A stretch of 64,000 nucleotides of DNA from assembly GCF_025465995.1 (NCBI RefSeq), contig NZ_JANLNY010000022.1, positions 299,961-363,960 on the forward strand, written 5' to 3'. The DNA comes from Pseudomonas sp. 5P_3.1_Bac2 (GTDB taxonomy: Bacteria; Pseudomonadota; Gammaproteobacteria; Pseudomonadales; Pseudomonadaceae). How positions within the stretch are numbered: position 1 is the stretch's first letter; each line of letters begins with the position of its first letter. A model generated the notes under the pieces. That model had not been told where the DNA came from. It searched no databases and was given only the letters and a program-made list of their open reading frames with translations. The translations under genes were made by a program, and so were the position numbers. This document shows positions 17,902 through 26,194 of this stretch, piece by piece.

Positions 17902-19398
17902 ATGTCCCTGGCGATTGTCCACAGCCGCGCGCAGGTTGGCGTGAGCGCCCCAGCGGTGACGGTTGAAGCCCACCTGGCCAACGGCCTGCCATCGTTAGCC
18001 CTGGTCGGTCTGCCGGAAACCGCCGTGAAAGAAAGTAAGGACCGGGTGCGCAGCGCCATCCTGAATTGCGCCTTTGAATTTCCCAACCGGCGCATCACCC
18101 TGAACCTCGCCCCGGCGGACTTACCCAAAGATGGTGGGCGCTACGACCTGGCCATCGCCTTGGGCATCCTCGCCGCCAGCGGCCAGATCCCTGCTACGAA
18201 GTTGGACTCACTGGAGTGTTTGGGCGAGCTGGCGTTATCCGGCGCGGTGCGAGCGGTGCAAGGCGTACTGCCGGCAGCCTTGGCCGCCCGTGAAGCAGGA
18301 CGAACCTTGGTGGTGCCCTTAGCCAATGCCGAAGAGGCCAGCCTGGCTGGGGACTTGCCGATTCTGGCGGTGGATCATCTGCTGCAACTGGCGGCGCACC
18401 TTAATGGCCAGAGCCCGCTGCCGTTTTATCAGGCCCAAGGCTTGTTGCGCCAAGTGCTGCCCTATCCCGATCTGGCCGAGGTGCAGGGCCAAGTCGCGGC
18501 TAAACGCGCCCTGCTGATCGCTGCGGCGGGCGGGCATAACCTGCTCTTAAGTGGCCCTCCCGGCACCGGTAAAACCTTGCTGGCCAGCCGCCTGCCCGGC
18601 TTGCTGCCGCCGCTCAGCGAGCAGGAGGCACTGGAGGTGGCGGCGATTCATTCGGTGGCCAGCCCTATTCCACTCTCGGCCTGGCCGCAGCGGCCGTTTC
18701 GCACGCCCCATCACAGCGCCTCGGCGCCGGCTTTAGTCGGCGGCGGCAGTCATCCGCAACCCGGAGAAATCACTCTGGCCCATCATGGCGTGCTGTTTCT
18801 AGATGAGCTGCCAGAGTTTGACCGCAAGGTTCTGGAGGTGCTGCGCGAGCCGTTGGAAAGCGGGCATATCGTCATCGCCCGGGCGCGGGAGAAAGTGCGC
18901 TTTCCGGCGCGTTTTCAATTGGTCGCGGCGATGAACCCCTGCCCTTGCGGACATTTGGGTGACCCAGCTGGACGCTGTCGTTGCAGCAGTGAGCAGATCC
19001 AGCGTTATCGCGGCAAGCTGTCCGGCCCGCTGCTGGATCGCATCGACCTGCACCTTAATGTGCCGCGGGAAAGCACGCGCCTTAACCCGCCTGATCAAGG
19101 GGCGACTACCGCGCAAATGGCCGCACTGGTGGTACGTACCCGGCAACTGCAGCTGCAGCGCCAAGGCTGCGCCAATGCCCACCTGGACCTCGCCGGCGTG
19201 CAGCAGCATTGCCGGCTAAGCGAGGCGGACAGCGCTTGGCTGGAGGCGGCATGTGAACGTTTAGGTTTGAGCCTGCGTGCCGCCCACCGGGTATTAAAGG
19301 TGGCGCGGACGTTGGCTGATCTTGAACAAGCCAGCCTATTGCAGCGTAGTCATCTGGCGGAAGCCTTGCAGTACCGCCCCAGTAGCGGCGAGCGTTAA
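17902..19398 (+). CDS. comM: ComM/YifB-family AAA+ ATPase
   Basis: 498 aa, normal length. An N-terminal ChlI-type domain precedes the magnesium-chelatase-like AAA+ core, with Walker A GPPGTGKT at residues 218-225, Walker B VLFLDELPEF, and the conserved MNPCPCGH cysteine motif, then a Mg_chelatase_C domain. ComM in competent bacteria is a hexameric helicase that promotes branch migration during natural transformation; here the role is inferred from the family. AAGGAG lies 7 nt before the ATG. Confidence 0.94.
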   Translation: MSLAIVHSRAQVGVSAPAVTVEAHLANGLPSLALVGLPETAVKESKDRVRSAILNCAFEFPNRRITLNLAPADLPKDGGRYDLAIALGILAASGQIPATKLDSLECLGELALSGAVRAVQGVLPAALAAREAGRTLVVPLANAEEASLAGDLPILAVDHLLQLAAHLNGQSPLPFYQAQGLLRQVLPYPDLAEVQGQVAAKRALLIAAAGGHNLLLSGPPGTGKTLLASRLPGLLPPLSEQEALEVAAIHSVASPIPLSAWPQRPFRTPHHSASAPALVGGGSHPQPGEITLAHHGVLFLDELPEFDRKVLEVLREPLESGHIVIARAREKVRFPARFQLVAAMNPCPCGHLGDPAGRCRCSSEQIQRYRGKLSGPLLDRIDLHLNVPRESTRLNPPDQGATTAQMAALVVRTRQLQLQRQGCANAHLDLAGVQQHCRLSEADSAWLEAACERLGLSLRAAHRVLKVARTLADLEQASLLQRSHLAEALQYRPSSGER

Positions 19399-19450
19399 GT
19401 ACAGCACTTAACCCCCGCCACCGACTTACAGACAGCGCCAGCGACGGCGC

Positions 19451-20239
19451 TTACTGTTGGGCCCGCGCGACTTGCTGGCGGCAGGCCTCGCCAAAGGCGT
19501 GGAAGATTTTCACCGAGTGCGGATTTTGTGCGGCCAGCCACTCGGGATGCCATTGCACAGCCAAGGTGAACTGCTCAGCTTGCGGCAGGTGGATCGCCTC
19601 GATCACCCCATCTTCAGCTTGAGCCAGTACCTCAACGCCCTCACCCAGCTGATCCACCGCCTGACCGTGTAGCGAGTTGACCGGAAACGGCTCGCTGCCC
19701 ATCAGCTCAGCCAACCAAGTGCCGGGCAGGGCCTGCACGGTGTGGCTGTCCGCATATTGCACAGCAACCGGATCATCGGGGTTTTCCCGGTGGTCGTTAA
19801 AGCCCGGTACGGCATACACCTTCTGGTGGATGGTGCCGCCCAAGGCCACGTTGATTTCCTGCATGCCACGGCAGATGGCAAACAGCGGCAGACCACGCTT
19901 GAGGGCTGCGCGAATCAGCGGCAGATCGAAGTTGTCGCGATCCTGATCCTGACCTTTGCCGGGGGTGAGGTTTTCCTGGCCGTACAGGGCCGGATCAATG
20001 TTGCTGCCGGCGCCGGTGAGGTAAACACCATCGACCATATCCAGATACTGCTCGAGGTCGGCGCTGCCACAGCAGGTCGGCACTAGCAGCGGTACGCAGC
20101 CAGCGATCTCGACCAGAGGGGTTATATATTTGTGCGTCATGACTTGATAGGCATGTCCCTTGCGCTCTTGAGCGCCCATGGACATCAGAACAACCGGTTT
20201 ACGCGCAGGACTGCGCTTGCTCGTATTGTTATTTGACAT
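19451..20239 (-). CDS. Class I glutamine-amidotransferase hydrolase, PuuD/PauD-like
   Basis: 262 aa. A gamma-glutamyl-GABA hydrolase type fold with the nucleophile cysteine in FAICRGMQEIN, the catalytic HPE in VQWHPEW, and the oxyanion region YLTGAGSNIDP. Such enzymes hydrolyse gamma-glutamyl intermediates of putrescine/spermidine breakdown. A second member (spuA) lies at 53.9 kb, so this is probably the unlinked paralogue, like PauD2. Two short perfect palindromes precede it (20252-20268 and 20314-20325). It is convergent with comM. Confidence 0.88.
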   Translation of the reverse strand: MSNNNTSKRSPARKPVVLMSMGAQERKGHAYQVMTHKYITPLVEIAGCVPLLVPTCCGSADLEQYLDMVDGVYLTGAGSNIDPALYGQENLTPGKGQDQDRDNFDLPLIRAALKRGLPLFAICRGMQEINVALGGTIHQKVYAVPGFNDHRENPDDPVAVQYADSHTVQALPGTWLAELMGSEPFPVNSLHGQAVDQLGEGVEVLAQAEDGVIEAIHLPQAEQFTLAVQWHPEWLAAQNPHSVKIFHAFGEACRQQVARAQQ

Positions 20240-20572
20240 ACATCACCTTGAGGCAAGCTGAGCTTGCCGTTGCTTGGCAGCCAAGCTGACGGTTGCCGGC
20301 TGGGCTGTTTAACGCTTGATCAAGCCAGCGAACAGCTGCAGCCACAGGCAAAAAAGCCCCTGAGCGCGGCCATGTGAGCGGCCTGATCCGGGAGCCAGTC
20401 TGCCAAAGCCGTAAAGTATGTCAAACGAATCAACTGAAAACGCCTAGCAAATACGCCTAAAAAATAGCCATAAAACATTGATATTCAAATAATTAATGGT
20501 GAAACGAAAAAATATTTAGGCTGTATGCTTTTAAAGATAGTCCAATATTTTTTACGAATAGCCCTGCAACCC
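20240..20572. other. Gap with palindromes and an AT-rich stretch
   Basis: 333 bp between the amidotransferase start and the end of the LysR gene. It holds GGCAAGCT-G-AGCTTGCC at 20252-20268, GCTTGATCAAGC at 20314-20325, and an AT-rich run from about 20420 to 20560 that stands out from the GC-rich surroundings. Short frames here show no coding signs. It is probably the control region of the amidotransferase gene. Confidence 0.6.
20252..20268 (-). promoter_or_regulatory. Perfect 17-bp palindrome before the PuuD-like gene
   Basis: GGCAAGCT and AGCTTGCC around a single base, 12 bp upstream of the start codon and next to the AAGG ribosome site. This is a likely operator where bound protein would block initiation; the cognate regulator is unknown. 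Confidence 0.5.
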
Positions 20573-21496
20573 CTAATCCCTGCCCACATAGTCGACCTTG
20601 GGCAATTGCATGGCGGCCACCTCCGCCTGCAAATAATCGCGCAGACGCAATACCCGCTCTTGGTCGGCACGCTGCTTGGGCCACACCAGGTAATAGCTAC
20701 AGCCGCTGGGTACTGCAGTGGGCCACGGCAGGGCTAAGCGCTGCTGGGCGACATCCTCGGCGACCATGACCAAATCGCCGATCGACACCCCATATCCACG
20801 CGCTGCCGCCACCATGCCTAGCTCCAGGGTATCGAACAGTTGCCCGCCTTTCAGGGGCACCTGTTCGGCCAGCCCCATGGCCTGTAACCACTGCCGCCAA
20901 TCGCGGCGATCCGGGGTTGGATGCAGCAGCTCGGCCTGCTTGAGGCGATCCAGATCCCACGCGGTCGCACCCGCTGCCTGTGGCGCACAGACGGGAATCA
21001 GCCACTCGGCAAACAACTCACAACTGTGCCAGTCGGCCGGGAAGTGGCCAGTGCTCAGCAGCACCGCGCAGTCAAACGGCTCGCGGATAAAGTCGACTTT
21101 ATCCACGTCCATCCAAGCGCTGGTCAGCTGCACTTCACTGGCCTGGCTTAGGCGATAGCGTGACAGGCGCGCCAGCAGCCAACGCATGGTCAGGGTCGAT
21201 GGCGCCTTCATGCGCAGCAAGCTGTCATCCACCTGCACGGCGCTGCAGGCTTGTTGCAGTGCGGCAAAACCCTCCGTCAGACCAGGCAGCAAACGCTGCG
21301 CCGCCGCACTCAGGTGCAGATTGCGGCCGCGGCGCTCGAACAGGCGGCAGTCGAAGTGCTCCTCCAGGGTGCGGATATGCCGGCTGACCGCACTCTGGGT
21401 AATGGCTAACTCCGCCGCCGCGCGGGTAAAGGATAAATGCCGCGCCGCGGCCTCAAAGGCGCGCAGGGCGTACAGGGCGGGCAAGCGCTGAGTCAT
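20573..21496 (-). CDS. LysR-family transcriptional regulator (GcvA-like)
   Basis: 307 aa from ATG 21496 (MTQRLPALYALRAFE); an upstream in-frame start would add 17 residues over the operator region. An N-terminal winged helix-turn-helix (SFTRAAAELAITQSAVSRHI, then EEHFDCRLFERRGR) precedes a type 2 periplasmic-binding-like effector domain. The GcvA-like subfamily often regulates a divergent gene, here a MATE transporter at 21676. Two near-identical TGAGT dyads in the gap are likely its binding sites. Confidence 0.92.
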   Translation of the reverse strand: MTQRLPALYALRAFEAAARHLSFTRAAAELAITQSAVSRHIRTLEEHFDCRLFERRGRNLHLSAAAQRLLPGLTEGFAALQQACSAVQVDDSLLRMKAPSTLTMRWLLARLSRYRLSQASEVQLTSAWMDVDKVDFIREPFDCAVLLSTGHFPADWHSCELFAEWLIPVCAPQAAGATAWDLDRLKQAELLHPTPDRRDWRQWLQAMGLAEQVPLKGGQLFDTLELGMVAAARGYGVSIGDLVMVAEDVAQQRLALPWPTAVPSGCSYYLVWPKQRADQERVLRLRDYLQAEVAAMQLPKVDYVGRD

Positions 21497-21549
21497 GGCA
21501 CAGACCGCGCGTTGCTTGCCAGCTGAATAACTGCCAGCCCCTCGCATAA

Positions 21550-21564
21550 ATGAGTAAAACTCAT
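21550..21564 (+). promoter_or_regulatory. LysR-type operator, copy 1
   Basis: Perfect dyad ATGAGT-AAA-ACTCAT, containing the T-N11-A LysR signature, in the LysR/MATE intergenic region. Confidence 0.6.
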
Positions 21565-21660
21565 GCCACCCATCGCTATTATCCTTTTGTGCCGAGCTAA
21601 CTTACTCAGCAGAATAGCCAGCTTGTGCCAGCAGCTAAAGCCTCGTCGGCATCTTCTTTC

Positions 21661-21673
21661 TGAGTAGAACTCA
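21661..21673 (+). promoter_or_regulatory. LysR-type operator, copy 2
   Basis: TGAGT-AGA-ACTCA, the same dyad as copy 1 with one spacer base changed, ending 2 nt before the MATE start codon and covering its ribosome-binding region. Confidence 0.6.
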
Positions 21674-21675
21674 TC

Positions 21676-23052
21676 ATGACTAACACCCTGCGCGGTGAGC
21701 TGCGCGCTATTTTGCGCCTAGCAGGCCCCCTGATTGCCGCCCAACTGGCCGGGGTGCTGATGATCTTCACCGACACGGTGATGATGGGCATGCTCGGCGC
21801 CGAAACCTTGGCCGCCGGCAGCCTGGGGGCATCGACCTATCATTTCGTGTCGATTGTCTGCGTCGGCATGCTCGCCGCAGTGGGCAACCTGATCGCCATC
21901 CGCCACGGCGCGCAAGATGCTCAGGGCGTCGCCCGCTTGGCGCAGAACGGCCTGTGGCTGGCCTGGGCATTGGCCCTGCTGGCCGGCGTACTGCTGTGGA
22001 ATCTCGGGCCACTGCTGAGCTATTTCGGCCAGCAAGCGCACAACGTCGCCGGCGCTAATGAATTTTTACGCACCGTCATTTTCGCCCTGCCCGGCTACCT
22101 GAGCTTTATGGCCCTGCGCGGTTTTACCAGCGCGATTGGCCGACCCGGTCCAGTGATGGCGATCAGCATCGGCGGTGCGCTGCTCAACTTGCTGGGTAAC
22201 TTCGCCCTGATCAAGGGATGGTTCGGCCTGCCGCACTTGGGTCTGGCCGGCATTGGTCTGGTCACGGCACTGGTGATGAACGGCATGGCGCTGGTGCTGG
22301 CAGTCTATGTACTGCGCCACCGCGCTTATCACTCCTACCAGCTGGGGGTTGGCCTATTCCGGCCGTTGGCGGCGGAGCTGGGCGAGCTCTGGCGCTTAGG
22401 CCTGCCCATTGCCGGCACCTATGCGGTGGAGGCCGCGCTATTTAGCTTTGCCGCGCTGTCGATGGGCGCCCTCGGCAGCCAGGAACTGGCAGCGCATCAA
22501 GTGGCGGTGATGGCCGTGTACGTGGCCTTTATGGTGCCGGTGGGGATTTCCTACGCCACCACCTTCCGCATCGGCCAGCACTTTGGCGCCGGCCAGATCG
22601 TCCTGGCCCGCCGTGCCGGGCGCTTGGGCATTGGTTTAGGCGCGCTGTGCATGCTCGGCTTTGCCGCGCTGTTTTGGCTGGCCCCGCACTGGGTGGTGGG
22701 GATGTTCATTAATACCCAGGCCGGCAACTACCAGCAGATCGTCGAGTTGGCGGTAAGCCTGCTGGCGATTGCCGCCTGGTTCGAGTTCTTTGATGGCATC
22801 CAAACCATCGCCATGGGCGCGGTGCGTGGCCTGAAGGACGCCAAGACCACCCTCTGGGTCGGCGTGATGAGCTATTGGCTAATCGGTGCGCCACTGGCCT
22901 GGCTGCTGGCCTTCCCCCTGGGCTGGGGCGCCCATGGCGTGTGGTGGGGCCTGGCCTGCGGCTTAGCTTGCGCCGCGATTGGCCTGACGTTGGCGTTTGA
23001 ATGGAAGACCGCGCGCTTGCTCAAGCGCGCACCTTCCCCGCTAACAGCCTAG
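21676..23052 (+). CDS. MATE-family multidrug efflux transporter (NorM-like)
   Basis: 458 aa with about 12 membrane helices in two pseudo-repeats. The helix 1 region GPLIAAQLAGVLMIFTDTVM and the later LGLPIAGTYAVEAALFSFA correspond to the paired MatE domains. It exports cationic drugs or metabolites in exchange for Na+ or H+. The gene is divergent from a LysR regulator, and its start lies 2 nt after an operator-like dyad, which suggests tight repression. Its last codons hold a perfect GCGCGCTTG/CAAGCGCGC hairpin (23011-23030). It is convergent with the next gene, 3 bp away. Confidence 0.93.
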   Translation: MTNTLRGELRAILRLAGPLIAAQLAGVLMIFTDTVMMGMLGAETLAAGSLGASTYHFVSIVCVGMLAAVGNLIAIRHGAQDAQGVARLAQNGLWLAWALALLAGVLLWNLGPLLSYFGQQAHNVAGANEFLRTVIFALPGYLSFMALRGFTSAIGRPGPVMAISIGGALLNLLGNFALIKGWFGLPHLGLAGIGLVTALVMNGMALVLAVYVLRHRAYHSYQLGVGLFRPLAAELGELWRLGLPIAGTYAVEAALFSFAALSMGALGSQELAAHQVAVMAVYVAFMVPVGISYATTFRIGQHFGAGQIVLARRAGRLGIGLGALCMLGFAALFWLAPHWVVGMFINTQAGNYQQIVELAVSLLAIAAWFEFFDGIQTIAMGAVRGLKDAKTTLWVGVMSYWLIGAPLAWLLAFPLGWGAHGVWWGLACGLACAAIGLTLAFEWKTARLLKRAPSPLTA

Positions 23053-23055
23053 AAC

Positions 23056-23979
23056 TTACTGCGCCGCCGGGCGGGCAAAGCGATAGAACAGGTTGGGTTC
23101 ACTGACCAGATACAGCACGCCGTCATCGTCCATGGCCATGCCTTCGCCCTGCGGCACCGTCTTGCTTAAGCCACTATTGCCAGCCAGCAACGACAGGCTA
23201 CTGAGCGGCTTACCCGTAACATCTAACTCGAGCACCAAGCGCGATTCATCGGACAGGGTCAGCAGGTGGCCACTGCGCTCATCGTATTGCAGGCTGGACA
23301 GGTCGCGCACGAACAGCCGGCCATCACGCAGATGATCACCCACCACATGCACCGCCAAGGGCTGCTGCGCATCCAGCTGAGGGAAGCCATGGATCTCAAA
23401 GATGCGCAGCGGATTGCGCTCCTTAGCGACAAACAGGCGCTGCCCCACCGAGTCATAGGCCAGCCCTTCAAAGCCCTTATTGCCGTTCAGGCCGATGCCC
23501 AATGACAGCTGTGGCCACTGCTCGGCATCCAGCTCTGTGGTGTGCTCATCGAGGGTTACCTGGATCAAACGCTGCCGGCGCTCATCGGCAATCACAAAGG
23601 TACCGGCGCTGATGTACTCCACCGCTTCAGCATCACCAAAGCCGCGCAGAACGATGCGCCGCAGCACCTCGCCGGACAGTGACAACTCGATCAGCTGGGC
23701 ATGGTCGTTCGTCACGGTGTACAGACTTTTGCGCTGCGGGTCGTAAGTAAGCCCGGAGACATCATCGTTGAGGCCCACAATGGGTTTCGCCTCAATCTCC
23801 ACTCGATACTCTGCCAGGCCCATGGACACAGTCGCGTGCCGAGCGGGGTCTTGCCAGTTCTGCAGGTTAAACCACGCCCGCTCCAACAGCCGAAACTGCT
23901 GGGCAACGACCAATAACACCAGCACCACTAGAACCAGCACCGCCACTGCCCGGTGCTTGTAAATCAAACGCAGCGCCAT
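23056..23979 (-). CDS. SdiA-regulated-domain protein, membrane-anchored (paralogue 1)
   Basis: About 307 aa. One N-terminal membrane anchor (AVAVLVLVVLVLLVVAQQF) holds an SdiA-regulated (PF06977) beta-propeller-like domain. Marker strings are DDVSGLTYDPQ, GNKGFEGLAYD and LLTLSDESRLVLELD. The domain probably faces the periplasm. The first possible start at 23985 is GTG, so ATG 23979 is preferred. A close paralogue lies at 24503, separated by a YgiW-like gene. The function of the family is unknown; the name comes from an SdiA-controlled E. coli gene. Confidence 0.85.
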   Translation of the reverse strand: MALRLIYKHRAVAVLVLVVLVLLVVAQQFRLLERAWFNLQNWQDPARHATVSMGLAEYRVEIEAKPIVGLNDDVSGLTYDPQRKSLYTVTNDHAQLIELSLSGEVLRRIVLRGFGDAEAVEYISAGTFVIADERRQRLIQVTLDEHTTELDAEQWPQLSLGIGLNGNKGFEGLAYDSVGQRLFVAKERNPLRIFEIHGFPQLDAQQPLAVHVVGDHLRDGRLFVRDLSSLQYDERSGHLLTLSDESRLVLELDVTGKPLSSLSLLAGNSGLSKTVPQGEGMAMDDDGVLYLVSEPNLFYRFARPAAQ

Positions 23980-24012
23980 GGCCACTTACTCGCATAACAG
24001 TTGGACACAACA

Positions 24013-24034
24013 ACGCCAACCAGATGGTTGGCGT
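24013..24034 (-). terminator. Weak terminator-like hairpin after the YgiW-like gene
   Basis: ACGCCAAC and GTTGGCGT around a 6-nt loop. On the minus strand a T-rich but interrupted stretch follows, so termination may be partial. Confidence 0.5.
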
Positions 24035-24059
24035 ATGGATTGCTGAAGCTATGGGGGGA

Positions 24060-24419
24060 TTAGTTGATCAGCTCAAGGTGATCGACATCGATTTCCCGGC
24101 TGGTCAGGTCGCGATCCACTTCACCGCTGATGCGAACCTTCGCGGTTTCCGAGATGGCTTGGGCTGGCCAATGCTCATCATCGATCTCGACATTAATGGT
24201 GCCGCTGGTGTCTTTGAATTCGTACAGCTCGTCCTGCAGGCGCTTAACGATTTGCCCTTCCAGAACCACTTGGCTGTCGTCCGCCGCGTCCAGTGCAGCG
24301 GCGACAGTGGTGATCGCGACTTGTGCGTTAGGGCCGGTGTAGCCAGCCGCCATGGCCGCGCCAGCCAAGCTCAGGGAAAACAAAGGGGCCAGCAGTACAG
24401 CGAAAGTCTTGCGTTGCAT
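24060..24419 (-). CDS. YgiW/YdeI-family periplasmic OB-fold (BOF) protein
   Basis: 119 aa. A Sec signal peptide (cleavage after about AGAAMA) precedes a bacterial OB fold: VVLEGQIVKRLQDELYEFKD, GTINVEIDDEHWP and VRISGEVDRDLTSREIDVD. Relatives (YgiW/VisP, YdeI) are periplasmic stress-tolerance proteins. ATG 24419 is preferred because GAGG lies 9 nt upstream; an earlier ATG at 24434 lacks a ribosome site. It sits between two SdiA-regulated-domain paralogues on the same strand. Confidence 0.87.
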   Translation of the reverse strand: MQRKTFAVLLAPLFSLSLAGAAMAAGYTGPNAQVAITTVAAALDAADDSQVVLEGQIVKRLQDELYEFKDTSGTINVEIDDEHWPAQAISETAKVRISGEVDRDLTSREIDVDHLELIN

Positions 24420-24502
24420 GGTGTAAGTCCTCATCAGTAAGTTGATGAGGTAAGCCTAAAACCGCTAGCTGAAGCCAAGCTTAATCGCGGCTTAAGCCAA
24501 AC

Positions 24503-25429
24503 TTAAGGCGCAGGCGTAGGCTCCTTGTCCTTGTGCAGCACGTAGAACAGGTTGGGCTCGCTGACGATATAGATATTGCCCTCGGCATCCATGGTCACCC
24601 CCTCCGCCTGGGCAATACCGCCGCGCAGGCCATTCATGCCACGGGCCAAGCTGATAAAGCTGATCGGCCGGCCCTTAGCATCCACTTCCAGGAGCAATCG
24701 CGACTCATCGGACAGTACCAGCGAGTGACCGGTGCGAGCGTCGTAGGTCAGCGAGGAGATATCGCGCAAAAACAGCTTGCTCGACGGCAGCGTCTCAAGC
24801 TTGCCGGGGCCGCCCTCATCCCCCGGAAACGGCAGACTAAACAGGCCCATAGGATCACGTTCTTTACCCAGCAACACGCGCTTATGCACCGGGTCCCAGG
24901 CAATGCCCTCGAAACCTTTATTCCCGGCATCGGCAAACCCCAGCTCATAGCTGGGGTTGTCGGCAGCCTCGAGGCTATGGGTCAGCTCATTGATTTTGAA
25001 GGTGGTCAGGGTGTGCTGGCGCTCATCGATCACCGCCAGCCGCCCGCCGGAAATCATCTCCACCCCTTCCGGATTGGACAGGCCGTGCACGTCGATACGG
25101 CGCAACACCACACCGGTAAGGCTGAGCTCGATGATTTGCGGGTGTTTACCCGTGACGGTAAACAGGGTGTTGGTCTGCGGGTTGTAAGTCAGCCCGGACA
25201 GCTCGTCGTCTTCCAAACCTTGCAAGGGCTTGCCCTGCAACACCGCTTTGTAGCCAGGCAGCCAGATGCTGGCCTGCTGCTCGCTGGGCTGCACTTGAAT
25301 CTCGTGCAGCCAAAACCATAAGCGATCGTCCAAATGACGTGCGACCATCGCGTACAGAAGACCAGCCAATACCACCGCGAGCGCTAACCACCAGCGCCGC
25401 CGTAAAACCGTTCTTAATAAACCTGGCAT
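24503..25429 (-). CDS. SdiA-regulated-domain protein, membrane-anchored (paralogue 2)
   Basis: 308 aa. An N-terminal membrane anchor (LALAVVLAGLLYAMV) holds an SdiA-regulated domain with the same markers as paralogue 1: DDELSGLTYNPQ, GNKGFEGIAWD and SLVLSDESRLLLEVD. Its ATG overlaps the stop of the upstream fumarylacetoacetase-family gene by 1 nt (TAATG), so the two are translationally coupled. The pair probably arose by duplication around or beside the YgiW-like gene. Confidence 0.86.
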   Translation of the reverse strand: MPGLLRTVLRRRWWLALAVVLAGLLYAMVARHLDDRLWFWLHEIQVQPSEQQASIWLPGYKAVLQGKPLQGLEDDELSGLTYNPQTNTLFTVTGKHPQIIELSLTGVVLRRIDVHGLSNPEGVEMISGGRLAVIDERQHTLTTFKINELTHSLEAADNPSYELGFADAGNKGFEGIAWDPVHKRVLLGKERDPMGLFSLPFPGDEGGPGKLETLPSSKLFLRDISSLTYDARTGHSLVLSDESRLLLEVDAKGRPISFISLARGMNGLRGGIAQAEGVTMDAEGNIYIVSEPNLFYVLHKDKEPTPAP

Positions 25430-26094
25430 TACAGCGCGCAGCTTTTAAAGCGGCTATGGCCTGGCAACTCCAGCACTAATTCATCACCGTTATGCAGCGG
25501 GCCGACGCCAGCCGGGGTGCCGGTGAGAATCACGTCGCCGGCCTGCAAGCTGAAATGCCCGGCGATGTGCTGCAGCATTGGCACAATCGGATTGAGCATG
25601 TCGCGGCTATTGCCGTCTTGGCGCACTGCGCCGTTGATGCTCAGGCGGATGCCGATATCAGTTAAATCGCTGATCGCATCGGCCGGCACAAATGGCGCCA
25701 GCACACAGGCGCCGTCGAAACTCTTGGCCACTTCCCAGGGGTAGCCCTTGGCTTTAAGGCTGTTCTGCAGCTCGCGCAGCGTCAGATCGAGGGCTGGGGC
25801 GAAGCCGGAAATGGCGTCCAGCACCTCTTCGGTGCTGGGCTTACGCGACAGCGGCTTGCCCAGCAGTACCGCAATCTCGGCCTCGTAGTGCACGGTGCCA
25901 CGATCGGCGGCCAGGGCAAAGCTCTCACCCAGTGGCACCACACAGCTGCCCGGTTTGATAAACAGCAAAGGCTCGGTGGGCACCGGGTTGTTCAGCTCGT
26001 GGGCGTGCTCGGCGTAGTTGCGCCCAATGCACACCACCTTGCCCAAGGGAAAATGGATACGGGTGCCGTCGACATACTGGTGTTGATAACTCAT
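25429..26094 (-). CDS. Fumarylacetoacetate hydrolase family protein (YcgM/FAHD1-like)
   Basis: 221 aa, the short single-domain form. Metal-site strings include GRNYAEHAHEL, the acidic pair in VHYEAEIAVLLG, and the closing ILTGTPAGVGP. Short FAH proteins of this type act as acylpyruvate hydrolases or oxaloacetate decarboxylases in the cytoplasm. It lies 100 bp after the D-2-hydroxyglutarate dehydrogenase gene and is coupled to a SdiA-regulated-domain gene. The substrate is not proven by sequence. Confidence 0.9.
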   Translation of the reverse strand: MSYQHQYVDGTRIHFPLGKVVCIGRNYAEHAHELNNPVPTEPLLFIKPGSCVVPLGESFALAADRGTVHYEAEIAVLLGKPLSRKPSTEEVLDAISGFAPALDLTLRELQNSLKAKGYPWEVAKSFDGACVLAPFVPADAISDLTDIGIRLSINGAVRQDGNSRDMLNPIVPMLQHIAGHFSLQAGDVILTGTPAGVGPLHNGDELVLELPGHSRFKSCAL

Positions 26095-26194
26095 AACTCA
26101 CTCCTGTATTCGCCAGCCGAGCCATTTAGCCCAGGCCGTGGATGCTCAAGTTAATAGCGCCAGAAGATAACCCAATCCTCTGGCGCCAGGCCCC

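Noticed and set aside
20420..20560. Horizontally acquired island
   Set aside because: The AT-rich stretch is short and non-coding with no mobility genes; a promoter region explains it better.
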